Source: UBA2233 sp002347965 [NCBI: Nitrospirae bacterium UBA2233] (GTDB taxonomy: Bacteria > UBA2233). Taken from it: 17,198 nt of DNA. The notes below the pieces were generated by a model that made no database searches, was not told the DNA's origin, and saw nothing but the letters and a program-made list of their open reading frames with translations. Location: positions 1 to 17,198 of the forward strand of contig DDYN01000058.1 in the NCBI GenBank assembly GCA_002347965.1, given 5' to 3'. Shown piece by piece: positions 7,578 to 14,855 of this stretch (positions within the stretch are counted from its first letter, which is position 1; each line of letters starts with the position of its first letter). The position numbers and the translations under genes were made by a program.

Positions 7578-8296
7578 AGCAGGCTTAGCGCGTTCTTCTG
7601 GACTTCGATCAGCTCGAAGACGGCCTTCTTTGCGATTGCAAGCATCTCATGGAGCATGGCCTCCGGAAGGGGTTTGCGCTCGGACGTCGAGAGAATCTCC
7701 ACGATTTCCCCCCTTGAAGTCATCACGACGTTCATGTCTACATCGGCCCTTGAGTCCTCCGGATAGTCTAGGTCTAAAAGGATCTCGCCGTCTACGAGCC
7801 CTACGCTTATGGCAGCGAGAAAATCGTCAAGGGGTATTTTCTGGACGAGCCCTATCTCCTGCATACGCTTGAGCGCCAAGAACATGGCCACGAACCCTCC
7901 TGTAATGCTCGCAGTTCGTGTTCCGCCATCCGCCTGAATAACGTCGCAATCGATCCATAGCGTCCGCTCTCCACCCAGACTTCCTAGGTCTACCACGCTC
8001 CTTAAGGCTCTTCCAACCTGACGCTGAATCTCTACCGCACGGCCGTCTTTTCTGAGTGAGGAGATCTCTCTAGGCTTTCTTACGGCGCTCGAACGGGGCA
8101 ACATGGCGTACTCCGCCGTAACCCACCCCTGCCCCGTACCCTTCAAAAACGGCGGGACTTTCTCCTCGACGCTCGCGGCGCACAAGACGTGCGTATCCCC
8201 CATACGTATAAGCGCAGACCCTTCGGCATATTTGAGCACATTCGTGGAAATGTTTATTTCTCGGAATTTGTCTGCTGCCCGTCCTTGTCTTGCCAT
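7574..8296 (-). CDS. rph: Ribonuclease PH
   Basis: Phosphorolytic 3'-5' exoribonuclease that trims the 3' ends of tRNA precursors and other structured RNAs, acting as a hexameric ring. The 240-residue product matches the usual 235-245. Motifs: GRAADKFREI at the N-terminus, GDTHVLCAASVE (33-44), WVTAEYAMLPRS (58-69), GRAVEIQRQVGRALR with the phosphate-binding R86, CDVIQADGGTRTASITG (117-133) and LVDGEILLDLDYPEDSRAD further on. The frame continues open for 37 codons upstream, but that part would overlap the preceding gene and shows no family similarity. The ATG at 8294-8296 has AAGGAGA about 8 bases upstream, which decides the start. It lies 34 bases after the M16 gene. A tRNA-Pro gene just beyond rdgB is a plausible substrate. 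Confidence 0.96.
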   Translation of the reverse strand: MARQGRAADKFREINISTNVLKYAEGSALIRMGDTHVLCAASVEEKVPPFLKGTGQGWVTAEYAMLPRSSAVRKPREISSLRKDGRAVEIQRQVGRALRSVVDLGSLGGERTLWIDCDVIQADGGTRTASITGGFVAMFLALKRMQEIGLVQKIPLDDFLAAISVGLVDGEILLDLDYPEDSRADVDMNVVMTSRGEIVEILSTSERKPLPEAMLHEMLAIAKKAVFELIEVQKNALSLL

Positions 8297-8330
8297 CAAC
8301 GCGTCTCCTTCTTGCCCGTTATGGATGTAA

Positions 8331-9710
8331 TCATTTGGAGGGCAGCAAGGTAGGATTATGCTGTTCCAACGCTTGTTGTAGCGGCTCGGGCTGACCGACG
8401 ACGACACTCAGCAACCTATCCGGGAATAAGCACGCCTTGGCAGCCTGAAGAACGTCTTCTTTGGTTAGCGCATTCAGGTGATCTTGGTAATCGAGGATGT
8501 CGGTAAGCGGAAGCCCGTAAAAAAGGCAGTTTGCAAACCGGTCCGCTACGCTGTCTACAGGTTGAAGTTTTAGCGGGTATCCGAGCACAAGACTAGATTT
8601 TGCATCCGTAAGCTCTTCATTGGATGGGGGCTCTACCCCCATTTGCCCGACAAGAGTCCCAACCAAAGAAAGCATTCGTGCCGTTTCGGAAGTTCGGGTA
8701 AACGTTCGGACGAGGAATAGCCCAGAATTATTGTACGAGTCAAAACTCGACCTAATCGAGTACGTCAGCCCTTCTTGAACCCTAGCCTTCTCGAACAAGC
8801 GGGACGAGAAGGCGTTCCCTCCCAAGATGGAGTTCATCAGCAAAACACGGAAACGATACGGGCTCCCGGCTGCAACGCCTTCATGCCCCATGACAATCTG
8901 AGCCTGGTTGGCTTCTGGAAATGGCACGATAAACACGCCGGCCTTGGGGGCTTGAACCGGGTTGGCAAAGGGTTTCTCCTCGTCGGTTCTTTGAAGCGCC
9001 GCCAGCGCGTTTTGCAGAAGTTTTTCTTGATCCGACAAGGGAAGCGGAGAAACCAGCGTAACGACAGTTCCCCTGGAAGCCTTCAGCCCTTCAGTATAAT
9101 AAGAACGGACATCCTCCGGCGCGATAGCCTCAATTCCTTCCTGAGTGCCCAAGGGAGAATGGGCGTAGGGGTGCTCGCGAAAATAGGCTTCGTAGAAGCT
9201 CGCCTGGGCTACCCACGACGGGTTGGCTCGATTGTATGCTAACTCGCCAAGCTGAAGCTGCTTTTGCCGCTGAAAATCTTCCGTAGAAAATGTCGGATGA
9301 TTCAACAAGCCTCCGATCAGGCCGAGCGCTTTTTGCAAAGAAGGGGCGATACAGGTCAGCTCGACATACAGACCGTCCCGGGTGACGCTCGCATCGAAGG
9401 AGGCTCCGAGCGTTTCGAGCTTTTTTGAAAGCTCTAAATTTCCAGAAAGCAGCTTGGATGCGAAGTATGCGAGCCCTTCCCTGCCTTTGGGGTCTAACGC
9501 ACTTCCAGCCGGAAACACCAGCTCGAGAGATGCCAAATTCCCGCTACTCCAACGCATGACAAACGTCTGTACGCCGTTTTCCAGGCTGCCCACTCGATGC
9601 TCCGGAAAAGAAACTTTCGTGAATTGCACGCTCCCCTCCTCGGCCGTTGCCAATCCAAAAACGAATGAGGTAAAGACGATCAAGCAAGCTAGGAAACGTG
9701 TGGCTCTCAT
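8331..9710 (-). CDS. M16 peptidase-family protein, non-catalytic R/Y subunit, exported
   Basis: Insulinase/pitrilysin-family (M16) protein of 459 residues with two M16 domains. The N-terminus (RATRFLACLIVFTSFVFGLATA) is a signal peptide with probable cleavage near residue 23, so the protein is exported. The zinc-binding HxxEH is absent: at its place stands Y82-F-A-S85-K86. The C-terminal half keeps the R/Y substrate-binding pair, R303 in SSRLF and Y316 in EGLTYSI. Such proteins work as partners of an HxxEH subunit, and the gene directly upstream encodes one. The preceding stop (TAG, 9715-9717) is 4 bases from this ATG (9708-9710), and a GGAGG lies 11 bases upstream. The frame is open another 61 codons upstream, but that would overlap the partner gene and precede the signal peptide, so it is rejected. 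Substrate unknown. Confidence 0.92.
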   Translation of the reverse strand: MRATRFLACLIVFTSFVFGLATAEEGSVQFTKVSFPEHRVGSLENGVQTFVMRWSSGNLASLELVFPAGSALDPKGREGLAYFASKLLSGNLELSKKLETLGASFDASVTRDGLYVELTCIAPSLQKALGLIGGLLNHPTFSTEDFQRQKQLQLGELAYNRANPSWVAQASFYEAYFREHPYAHSPLGTQEGIEAIAPEDVRSYYTEGLKASRGTVVTLVSPLPLSDQEKLLQNALAALQRTDEEKPFANPVQAPKAGVFIVPFPEANQAQIVMGHEGVAAGSPYRFRVLLMNSILGGNAFSSRLFEKARVQEGLTYSIRSSFDSYNNSGLFLVRTFTRTSETARMLSLVGTLVGQMGVEPPSNEELTDAKSSLVLGYPLKLQPVDSVADRFANCLFYGLPLTDILDYQDHLNALTKEDVLQAAKACLFPDRLLSVVVGQPEPLQQALEQHNPTLLPSK

Positions 9711-9714
9711 AAGC

Positions 9715-11136
9715 CTAAGAACCTCCTTCCGCCTTGGAGACGAGGTCAACAAACGTCGCGCGCTCCGGCTTAAAGTAGGCATTAACCACCCGCTGAACAT
9801 CCTTAGGCTCGAGCTGGGACAGCTTTTCGTACAAAGAAGACAAATAAGACGGATCGTCCGCGTTGACGTAAGAAAGCCCGACCTCAAACGCAAGCCCGTT
9901 CACCCTCTCGAGCGCCTTGCCCCTTTCGAGGGCTAGCTGGCTTTTCCCCATTTCGAGCTCTTCGGGTGTGGGGCCATTTGAAGAAAGCCGTCCGAGCGTC
10001 GCAAACAGCTCTTCTCTAGCCTTAAGAGCATCCACGCCCTCCCTGAGCTGGAGATACACGATAAACAACCCTGGATAGCGACCCCTCGAGTCGATCGCCT
10101 GCACCTCTGTCGCTACGGGCTTGTTCACGACTAGGTCCTGGTAAAGCCTCGAGCTTTTTAGGCTCGAATTCCCCAGGATCTTCTCGAGCGCCATAAGGGC
10201 CAGGGCATCCTCGTGCTTGAAAGGGGGTACCTTAAACCCCCCAACCGTGGCACGGTATTGCACGTCGCTCCGAACAACCTCTCTGATGCGCTCCTTTTCT
10301 TGGGTAGGCTCTTCTGGAATCGAACCCCTCATGGGAGCAGAAGGCTCCAAGGCTCCAAAATGGCGCTCCACGAGCTGAATGGCCTGCTTCGATTCCACGT
10401 CTCCCGCGATGACTACAAGGGCGTTACTTGGAGAGTAAAACCGCCGGTAGTAATCGAGAAGCTTCTCCGGCGTAATTTGATCGAGCGCCTCCATCGTTCC
10501 TGTCGTATCGATACGGTAAGGGCTCGACAAAAACGCCCCTTTGTAAAGGTTTTCGATCAACAGCCCGTCCACGTCGTTCTCGACCCGTAATCGGCGCTCC
10601 TCTTTCACGACCTCCCGCTCGGAAGCAAGCGTTTGCTCGGTAATGGTAAGGTTTTTCATCCTATCGGCTTCGAGCTCGAGCACCTTTTCAATTCCCTGCG
10701 TCGGCACGTCGGCATAGTAGAACGTAAAATCCTTCGAAGTGCCGGCGTTGACCTGGCCGCCCATTCGTTGAACGATCTTAGGGTACTCCTCGGGGCCAAC
10801 CTTTTGCGTTCCTTTGAACATCATGTGCTCGAGCAAGTGCGATATGCCGGCAATCTGATCCGTCTCGTCGACGGACCCTACCTTATACCAAACCTGGACG
10901 CTCGCCACAGGAAGCCGGTGATCTTCTCGGATAACCACCCCCAAGCCATTTTTCAGCGAGGAGAGCGTGACCTTTTCCCCCTCGATGGCGTACACGCCCT
11001 CGCCTTGATTACCCGAGCGATAAATCTCCAAGCCCCACCTCCCAAGCAATAGAACTCCGCCGCAAAGCGCCCCTAGGACAATCAGCCACGCTACCCGCCT
11101 GCGGGGACGCCTCGCATTAAAGCTATATTTATCCAC
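9715..11136 (-). CDS. M16 zinc metallopeptidase, catalytic HxxEH subunit, membrane-anchored
   Basis: M16 family metallopeptidase of 473 residues. A basic N-terminus (RRPRRR) and one hydrophobic segment (about residues 15-33) look like an uncleaved signal anchor that would place the peptidase outside the cytoplasmic membrane. The zinc site is intact: H100-L-L-E103-H104 in GISHLLEHMMFKGT, with the third ligand Glu179 or Glu180 in VVKEERR. The C-terminal half has R330 in SSRLYQ but a threonine (T343) where the substrate-binding tyrosine of the R/Y motif normally sits. The defect is complementary to that of the next gene, so the two should form one active heteromer, as known for paired bacterial M16B proteins. 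The start is a GTG (11134-11136) with GGAGG four bases upstream; 19 bases separate it from the amphi-Trp gene. Targets could be signal peptides or envelope peptides, but nothing here decides that. Confidence 0.93.
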   Translation of the reverse strand: MDKYSFNARRPRRRVAWLIVLGALCGGVLLLGRWGLEIYRSGNQGEGVYAIEGEKVTLSSLKNGLGVVIREDHRLPVASVQVWYKVGSVDETDQIAGISHLLEHMMFKGTQKVGPEEYPKIVQRMGGQVNAGTSKDFTFYYADVPTQGIEKVLELEADRMKNLTITEQTLASEREVVKEERRLRVENDVDGLLIENLYKGAFLSSPYRIDTTGTMEALDQITPEKLLDYYRRFYSPSNALVVIAGDVESKQAIQLVERHFGALEPSAPMRGSIPEEPTQEKERIREVVRSDVQYRATVGGFKVPPFKHEDALALMALEKILGNSSLKSSRLYQDLVVNKPVATEVQAIDSRGRYPGLFIVYLQLREGVDALKAREELFATLGRLSSNGPTPEELEMGKSQLALERGKALERVNGLAFEVGLSYVNADDPSYLSSLYEKLSQLEPKDVQRVVNAYFKPERATFVDLVSKAEGGS

Positions 11137-11155
11137 TTGACCTCCGGACCAGCGC

Positions 11156-11428
11156 TTAAAGGCTCGAGCCTACGACGAGACCCTTAGGCTCTGGCGGAAA
11201 CGACTTCCATTTGAGCTCAATCTCAATCTTGGCTTCGCTCTCTTTCTTCTTCGCTTCGATCTCGAGCTTGATAATCTCTGCCGGGGTAAGTACGATGCTA
11301 GACGGCCCGGAGCTTAGAAAAATCCGTCCATTCTTAAACCCTTCGACGAGACCCTCGAGCATTTCGATTACCTGACTGAGCGATGCTGTCGTGTCGATCG
11401 AAAACTCTTCTTTGTCCTTCTTGCTCAT
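11156..11428 (-). CDS. Amphi-Trp domain-containing small protein
   Basis: 90-residue protein resembling the amphi-Trp domain family: an acidic start, a central amphipathic helix (SLSQVIEMLEGLVEGF, about 17-32), a strand segment with IFLSSGPSSIVL, a Lys/Glu-rich alternating stretch and the family-typical ending IEIELKWK with W74. The family has no established biochemical function that I know of. It has no signal peptide or membrane segment, so it should be cytoplasmic. AGGAGG lies 8 bases before the ATG at 11426-11428. It is the first gene of the run that continues with the two M16 genes, rph, rdgB and tRNA-Pro, and has its own promoter. A link with the peptidase pair is suggested only by adjacency. 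Confidence 0.75.
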   Translation of the reverse strand: MSKKDKEEFSIDTTASLSQVIEMLEGLVEGFKNGRIFLSSGPSSIVLTPAEIIKLEIEAKKKESEAKIEIELKWKSFPPEPKGLVVGSSL

Positions 11429-11467
11429 ACCGAGAACCTCCTAGACGGCCTTGTTTTTAAGGGGTTC

Positions 11468-11496
11468 ATTCTATCACAGCTTGCGCGCGGGTTAAA
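11468..11496 (-). promoter_or_regulatory. Promoter for the amphi-Trp / M16 / rph / rdgB run
   Basis: Minus strand TTTAAC (11491-11496) and TAGAAT (11468-11473) are 17 bases apart, with TGA before the -10 box giving an extended TGn. The start point would be near 11461, about 32 bases before the ATG at 11428. The 174-base gap (11429-11602) otherwise holds a palindrome just after the methyltransferase stop and no credible gene. Confidence 0.55.
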
Positions 11497-11578
11497 GAGA
11501 GCGAACGGCATAGCGCGACCTGGATCCTGAAGGCCCTTCTCTCTAGAGGAGGACATGGAAACTACGGCTTCAGCCTTT

Positions 11579-11597
11579 TGCGTGGAAATTTCACGCA
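11579..11597. repeat. 19-base palindrome after the methyltransferase gene
   Basis: TGCGTG and CACGCA arms enclose the 7 bases GAAATTT. It lies 6 bases past the methyltransferase stop codon, followed (leftward) by a second short palindrome GGCTTCAGCC at 11566-11575. No T-run follows, so it is at most a weak or factor-dependent transcript end. It could equally be a protein-binding site upstream of the next promoter. Confidence 0.3.
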
Positions 11598-11602
11598 CGC
11601 GG

Positions 11603-12217
11603 TCACCGCCCCCTCTTGGCCACCGCGAGAAAAATCGGGTATTGCCGCTCATTTTTTACGGCCACATGGACGGTTTCGATGTAAACATCGCAGAAGCCTG
11701 CCGCCTCTAAACTCTTGACGACGTTGCACCGGTTAAACCCGTAATAAGCCGGTTTTGGCATCCCGGGGGAGTGAAAGCTGCCGTCTTCTTCTTCAAGGTC
11801 GGCGATCGCCACCCATCCGTTTGGGCTAAGCGTGCCATAAAAGCGCCGAAGCACCCCTTCCGTGTCGGGAATATGGTGTAAGAGCATGGAGGCCACGAGC
11901 AGGCCAAACGAGGATTCCATTGACTGGCCCGTGGGATCATAAAGGTCTGTATCCACGTTGCACAACCCAAGACGGGAGAGTTTTTCTCGTAGAACTGAGA
12001 GCATCCCCTCCGAAGCATCGGTAGCAAGAACGCGCTTTACCTTCGGGGCAAGGAGAACGGTAAGTAGCCCGGTGCCCGCCCCGCACTCAAGAACCTCCGT
12101 ATCCTCTGACAGCGGAACCAACCGGAGAATTGCCCGGGAAATTGCTTCGGCTGTTTGCTGACGCCTGGGGTCTTCATCGTAGCCCTGGGCCAGCTCATTA
12201 AAGGTTTTTGCACTCAT
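11603..12217 (-). CDS. Class I SAM-dependent methyltransferase (type 11/25-like), substrate unknown
   Basis: 204-residue soluble methyltransferase. Motif I is VLECGAGTG (42-50), the acidic SAM ribose ligand is in ATDASEGML (D67), and motif IV-like text FGLLVASMLLHHIPD (about 104-118) is followed by LSPNGWVAIADLEEEDGSF (about 130-148), typical of small YcgJ/UbiE-like enzymes. The segment GMPKPAYYGFNR and the C-terminal part are too general to name a substrate. Start ATG at 12215-12217 has a modest purine-rich stretch upstream, and a candidate promoter lies at 12269-12298. It is followed by a 174-base gap with another promoter, so it is probably a single-gene unit, divergent from ilvD. It might act on a small molecule, a lipid or a quinone; no neighbour indicates which. 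Confidence 0.85.
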   Translation of the reverse strand: MSAKTFNELAQGYDEDPRRQQTAEAISRAILRLVPLSEDTEVLECGAGTGLLTVLLAPKVKRVLATDASEGMLSVLREKLSRLGLCNVDTDLYDPTGQSMESSFGLLVASMLLHHIPDTEGVLRRFYGTLSPNGWVAIADLEEEDGSFHSPGMPKPAYYGFNRCNVVKSLEAAGFCDVYIETVHVAVKNERQYPIFLAVAKRGR

Positions 12218-12268
12218 CCTTGTTCTTCCCGATTTTATCGAATTAGCGCGGGTTGTTTCCCTTACGCT

Positions 12269-12298
12269 ATTCTAAACAAAAGCGATCCAGACGGACAA
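12269..12298 (-). promoter_or_regulatory. Candidate promoter of the methyltransferase gene
   Basis: Minus strand TTGTCC (12293-12298) and TAGAAT (12269-12274) are spaced by 18 bases, with TTGTT just before the -10 box. The start would be near 12262 and the leader about 45 bases. Both boxes deviate from consensus, hence the low confidence. Confidence 0.4.
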
Positions 12299-12317
12299 CC
12301 GAAACGCGACTCCACCT

Positions 12318-12362
12318 AAAAAAACCGACCAGATAGGACATCAACCCCCGGGAGTTCGGTTT
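12318..12362 (-). terminator. Leftward terminator-like hairpin upstream of ilvD
   Basis: On the minus strand AAACCGA (12362-12356) pairs with TCGGTTT (12328-12322), and the second arm runs into a stretch of seven T (12324-12318). The 27-base loop contains a smaller imperfect stem around AACTCCCGGGGGTT. The form is that of a rho-independent terminator reading left, but no leftward gene lies to its right; it would stop antisense transcription coming out of ilvD. The long loop makes the call weak. Confidence 0.3.
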
Positions 12363-12454
12363 GACGCATAAACCTTTTATGGGCCTCCTTCCTTCAATCG
12401 CCCCCAAGAAGGTGCTACATTGAATGAAGATATACAGAAAGAAAAGGAAAAGTT

Positions 12455-14119
12455 ATGCGCAGCGACATAATCAAGCAAGGGATCGAGCGGGCTGGCCATA
12501 GGGCGTTGCTTTATGCCTGCGGCCTCAAGGAAAAAGACTTCTCCAAGCCGTTCATCGCCGTTGCCAACGCCTACAACGAGATTATCCCCGGACATACACA
12601 CCTAAGAGAGCTTGCCGGCTGGGTCAAGCGGGGCATACAAAAGGCCGGTGGGGTCGCGTTTGAGTTCAACACGATCGGCGTAGACGACGGCATAGCCATG
12701 GGGCACGAAGGCATGCGTTATTCGCTGCCATCGAGGGACCTCATTGCGGACAGCCTAGAGGTCACGCTCATGGCTCACGCCTTTGACGGCGTCGTATGCC
12801 TGGCAAGCTGCGATAAGATTGTTCCCGGTATGGCTATCGGGGCCTTAAGGGTAGACATCCCTGCAATTTTTTTAAGCGGAGGCCCGATGGCCAAGGGGTT
12901 TGACGAAGAAGGCAAGCCCCTTGACCTGATCAGCGTGTTTGAGGCCGTGGGCGCCAGGAGCGCGGGGAAGATCGACGATGCCAAGCTAAAGGCCGTTGAA
13001 CAGGCCGCGTGCCCAACCTGCGGGTCTTGTTCGGGCCTTTTCACCGCCAACTCGATGGGCTGCCTGCTCGAGGCCATGGGTTTAAGCCTTCCTGGGAACG
13101 GTACGGCGCTTGCCGTCTCCGAGCTTCGCAGGAACCTGGCCTACGAGACGGGCAGGCGAATCGTGGAGGCCGTCTCGAACGGCAGGAGGCCTTCTACGGT
13201 ACTGTCCGCAAAGAGCTTCCGCAACGCCTTCGTCTTAGACACGGCCATCGGCGGCTCGACCAACACCATTCTCCATGGCCTTGCGCTGGCCAAAACGGCC
13301 GGCGTGCCGATATCGCTGGAAACGATCGGAGCGCTTGCCAAAGACGTTCCCCAGATCGTGAAGATTGCTCCCGCGTCGAGGGTTCACATGGAGGACCTCC
13401 ACCGGGTTGGAGGGGTTATGGCCGTCTTGAAGACGCTACGAAAAAAACCCGGGCTCATCGCCTCCGATGCGCTGACGTTGTTTGGAAACCCCATTGGGGA
13501 CTTCATCGATCAAGCGCCAGAGCCTGACGGAGACGTCATTCGTCCGCTCGAGGCGCCCTTCAGGCAGGACGGAGGACTGAGCGTTCTTTTCGGCAACCTT
13601 GCTCCAAAAGGCTGCGTGATCAAAACAGGGGGAATCGACCCCGGTCTAAAGGCGTTTACTGGACGAGCACGCGTGTTCAACGAGGAGAAAGAGGCGATGA
13701 CCGCCATTTTGAACGGGCAAATCCAGCCAGGCAGCGTCGTAGTGATTCGCTACGAAGGCCCGAAGGGCGGGCCCGGCATGCCAGAAATGCTCTCCCCAAC
13801 CTCCGCGTTGATGGGAAGAGGCATGGACAAAGAAGTTGCGCTCATTACCGACGGCCGGTTCTCTGGAGGCACCCGCGGAATCTGCGTGGGCCACGTATGC
13901 CCCGAAGCGGCAAAAGGGGGGCCCATCGCCTACGTCGAAGACGGCGATCCCGTCGTAATCGACCTAATCTCTAAAGAAGTCCGGCTTGAAATCGACCAAA
14001 CCGAGCTCGAGATAAGGAAAGAAAGAACTCCAATACGACAAAAGCCTCTTAAAGGCTACCTTTCCCGGTATGCGTCCTTGGTGGGGGACGCTTCCGAAGG
14101 GGCCCTTTTGGATGGCTGA
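12455..14119 (+). CDS. ilvD: Dihydroxyacid dehydratase
   Basis: Fe-S dehydratase that converts 2,3-dihydroxy-isovalerate and -methylvalerate to the 2-keto acids that lead to valine, leucine and isoleucine. The 554-residue protein has [17 protein letters not shown] (71-87), [10 protein letters not shown] (91-100), SCDK with C119, [16 protein letters not shown] (186-201), then GGSTNT and, towards the end, [24 protein letters not shown] and ASEGALLDG. At the position of the first cluster cysteine of [2Fe-2S] enzymes (TCNMH in plants) it has PGHTH (45-49), as in E. coli IlvD, so an oxygen-sensitive [4Fe-4S] type is likely. Sugar-acid dehydratases (Edd, AraC-type) are the alternative in this superfamily, but the text is closer to IlvD. 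Start ATG follows AAGGAA. Its last codons overlap lutA by 8 bases. Confidence 0.93.
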   Translation: MRSDIIKQGIERAGHRALLYACGLKEKDFSKPFIAVANAYNEIIPGHTHLRELAGWVKRGIQKAGGVAFEFNTIGVDDGIAMGHEGMRYSLPSRDLIADSLEVTLMAHAFDGVVCLASCDKIVPGMAIGALRVDIPAIFLSGGPMAKGFDEEGKPLDLISVFEAVGARSAGKIDDAKLKAVEQAACPTCGSCSGLFTANSMGCLLEAMGLSLPGNGTALAVSELRRNLAYETGRRIVEAVSNGRRPSTVLSAKSFRNAFVLDTAIGGSTNTILHGLALAKTAGVPISLETIGALAKDVPQIVKIAPASRVHMEDLHRVGGVMAVLKTLRKKPGLIASDALTLFGNPIGDFIDQAPEPDGDVIRPLEAPFRQDGGLSVLFGNLAPKGCVIKTGGIDPGLKAFTGRARVFNEEKEAMTAILNGQIQPGSVVVIRYEGPKGGPGMPEMLSPTSALMGRGMDKEVALITDGRFSGGTRGICVGHVCPEAAKGGPIAYVEDGDPVVIDLISKEVRLEIDQTELEIRKERTPIRQKPLKGYLSRYASLVGDASEGALLDG

Positions 14120-14855
14120 ACGGGTTGGGTTTTTTGTCCCTTGTTTGATCGACAACTTCGAGCCCGACGTCGCAATCCATGCCATCGAAGTCTTGAAATT
14201 CGCCGGGTTTGCGGTGGTTGTCCCAAAAAACCAGACCTGTTGTGGTCAACCTTGGTTCAACGTAGGCCTTCCTAAGCTTGCACTGCCGTACATCGAAAGG
14301 TTCGTAAACTGTTTTGACGGGCTAGAGCTGGATGCGGTCGTCGTCCCTTCCGGGTCTTGTGCAAGCTTTCTTGCAAAGCACGCACCGGAAACGGCCAAAA
14401 GAAAACCCGGGCTTTACAAAAAGATGAAAGAACTCTCGGCCAAAATCCGGGAGTTCAGCGACCTTGCCTACGGCAAGCTCAAGGGCGTCCCCTTGGCATT
14501 ACCCAGGCCAACAAGAGTGTTTTACCATAACTCCTGCCATATGGGCCGAGAGCTCGGAATCATAGAGCCTCCGCTTGCGTTGATCGATCAAACGGGGGGC
14601 GTCAAAAGAGAAGAAATCCCCCTGCCTTTGCCATGCTGCGGGTTTGGGGGTGCATTCAGCACGCTTCTTCCGTTCCTCTCGTACAGAATAGGCGAGCGTA
14701 AGCTCGAAGAGATCGCCAAAACCGGGGCAGAAGTAGTGATCAGCGCCGATTCCGGCTGTCTGATGCACCTATCGAGCATCGCCAAGAAGCGTCCAAACAA
14801 CGTTCGCTTCGTCCATTTGGCGAGCTTCCTTTATGAGGCGCTCCCTAAGCCATGA
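14112..14855 (+). CDS. lutA: L-lactate oxidation complex subunit LutA (CCG-domain protein)
   Basis: Fe-S subunit of the LutABC complex, which oxidises L-lactate to pyruvate. The 247-residue protein consists of two cysteine-rich CCG domains: C11, C43-C44-G, C83 in the first and C142, C175-C176-G, C216 in the second, seen in [30 protein letters not shown] and ADSGCLMH. The second C of the final CxxC is replaced (CLMH), as is usual in LutA. The frame is open 14 codons further up, but ATG at 14112-14114 fits the family N-terminus [13 protein letters not shown]. It overlaps the ilvD stop (14117-14119) by 8 bases and has no strong Shine-Dalgarno, so translation probably depends on ribosomes finishing ilvD. 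Similar CCG subunits occur in glycolate oxidase (GlcF) and heterodisulfide reductase, but lutB and lutC next door decide the call. Confidence 0.93.
   Translation: MAERVGFFVPCLIDNFEPDVAIHAIEVLKFAGFAVVVPKNQTCCGQPWFNVGLPKLALPYIERFVNCFDGLELDAVVVPSGSCASFLAKHAPETAKRKPGLYKKMKELSAKIREFSDLAYGKLKGVPLALPRPTRVFYHNSCHMGRELGIIEPPLALIDQTGGVKREEIPLPLPCCGFGGAFSTLLPFLSYRIGERKLEEIAKTGAEVVISADSGCLMHLSSIAKKRPNNVRFVHLASFLYEALPKP

Larger units (their letters stand above)
12218..12454. other. Divergent intergenic region between the methyltransferase gene and ilvD
   Basis: These 237 bases are the only place where transcription diverges. They hold the candidate methyltransferase promoter (12269-12298), the leftward terminator-like hairpin (12318-12362) and the ilvD leader. 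A TTGACG at 12361-12366 has no matching -10 box; TTCAAT (12393-12398) and TACATT (12416-12421) with 17-base spacing form a weak possible ilvD promoter. A 14-codon frame at 12379-12423 is discussed as a finding. No T-box consensus and no tRNA were seen. Confidence 0.5.

Noticed and set aside
8297-8407. 37-codon N-terminal extension of rph
   Set aside because: Overlaps the end of the M16 gene and carries no RNase PH similarity; the ATG at 8294-8296 has a good ribosome-binding site.
9711-9893. 61-codon N-terminal extension of the R/Y M16 gene
   Set aside because: It would lie inside the catalytic M16 gene and would bury the signal peptide.
9382-9936. 184-codon frame antisense to the two M16 genes
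   Set aside because: Spans the junction of two real genes and has no recognisable domain.
11425-11652. 75-codon leftward frame between the methyltransferase and amphi-Trp genes
   Set aside because: It overlaps the methyltransferase end, has no Shine-Dalgarno and runs through the candidate promoter at 11468-11496; composition is not protein-like.
13009-13527. 172-codon frame inside ilvD on the same strand
   Set aside because: Off-frame shadow of ilvD with Arg/Gly/Pro-rich composition and no start signals.
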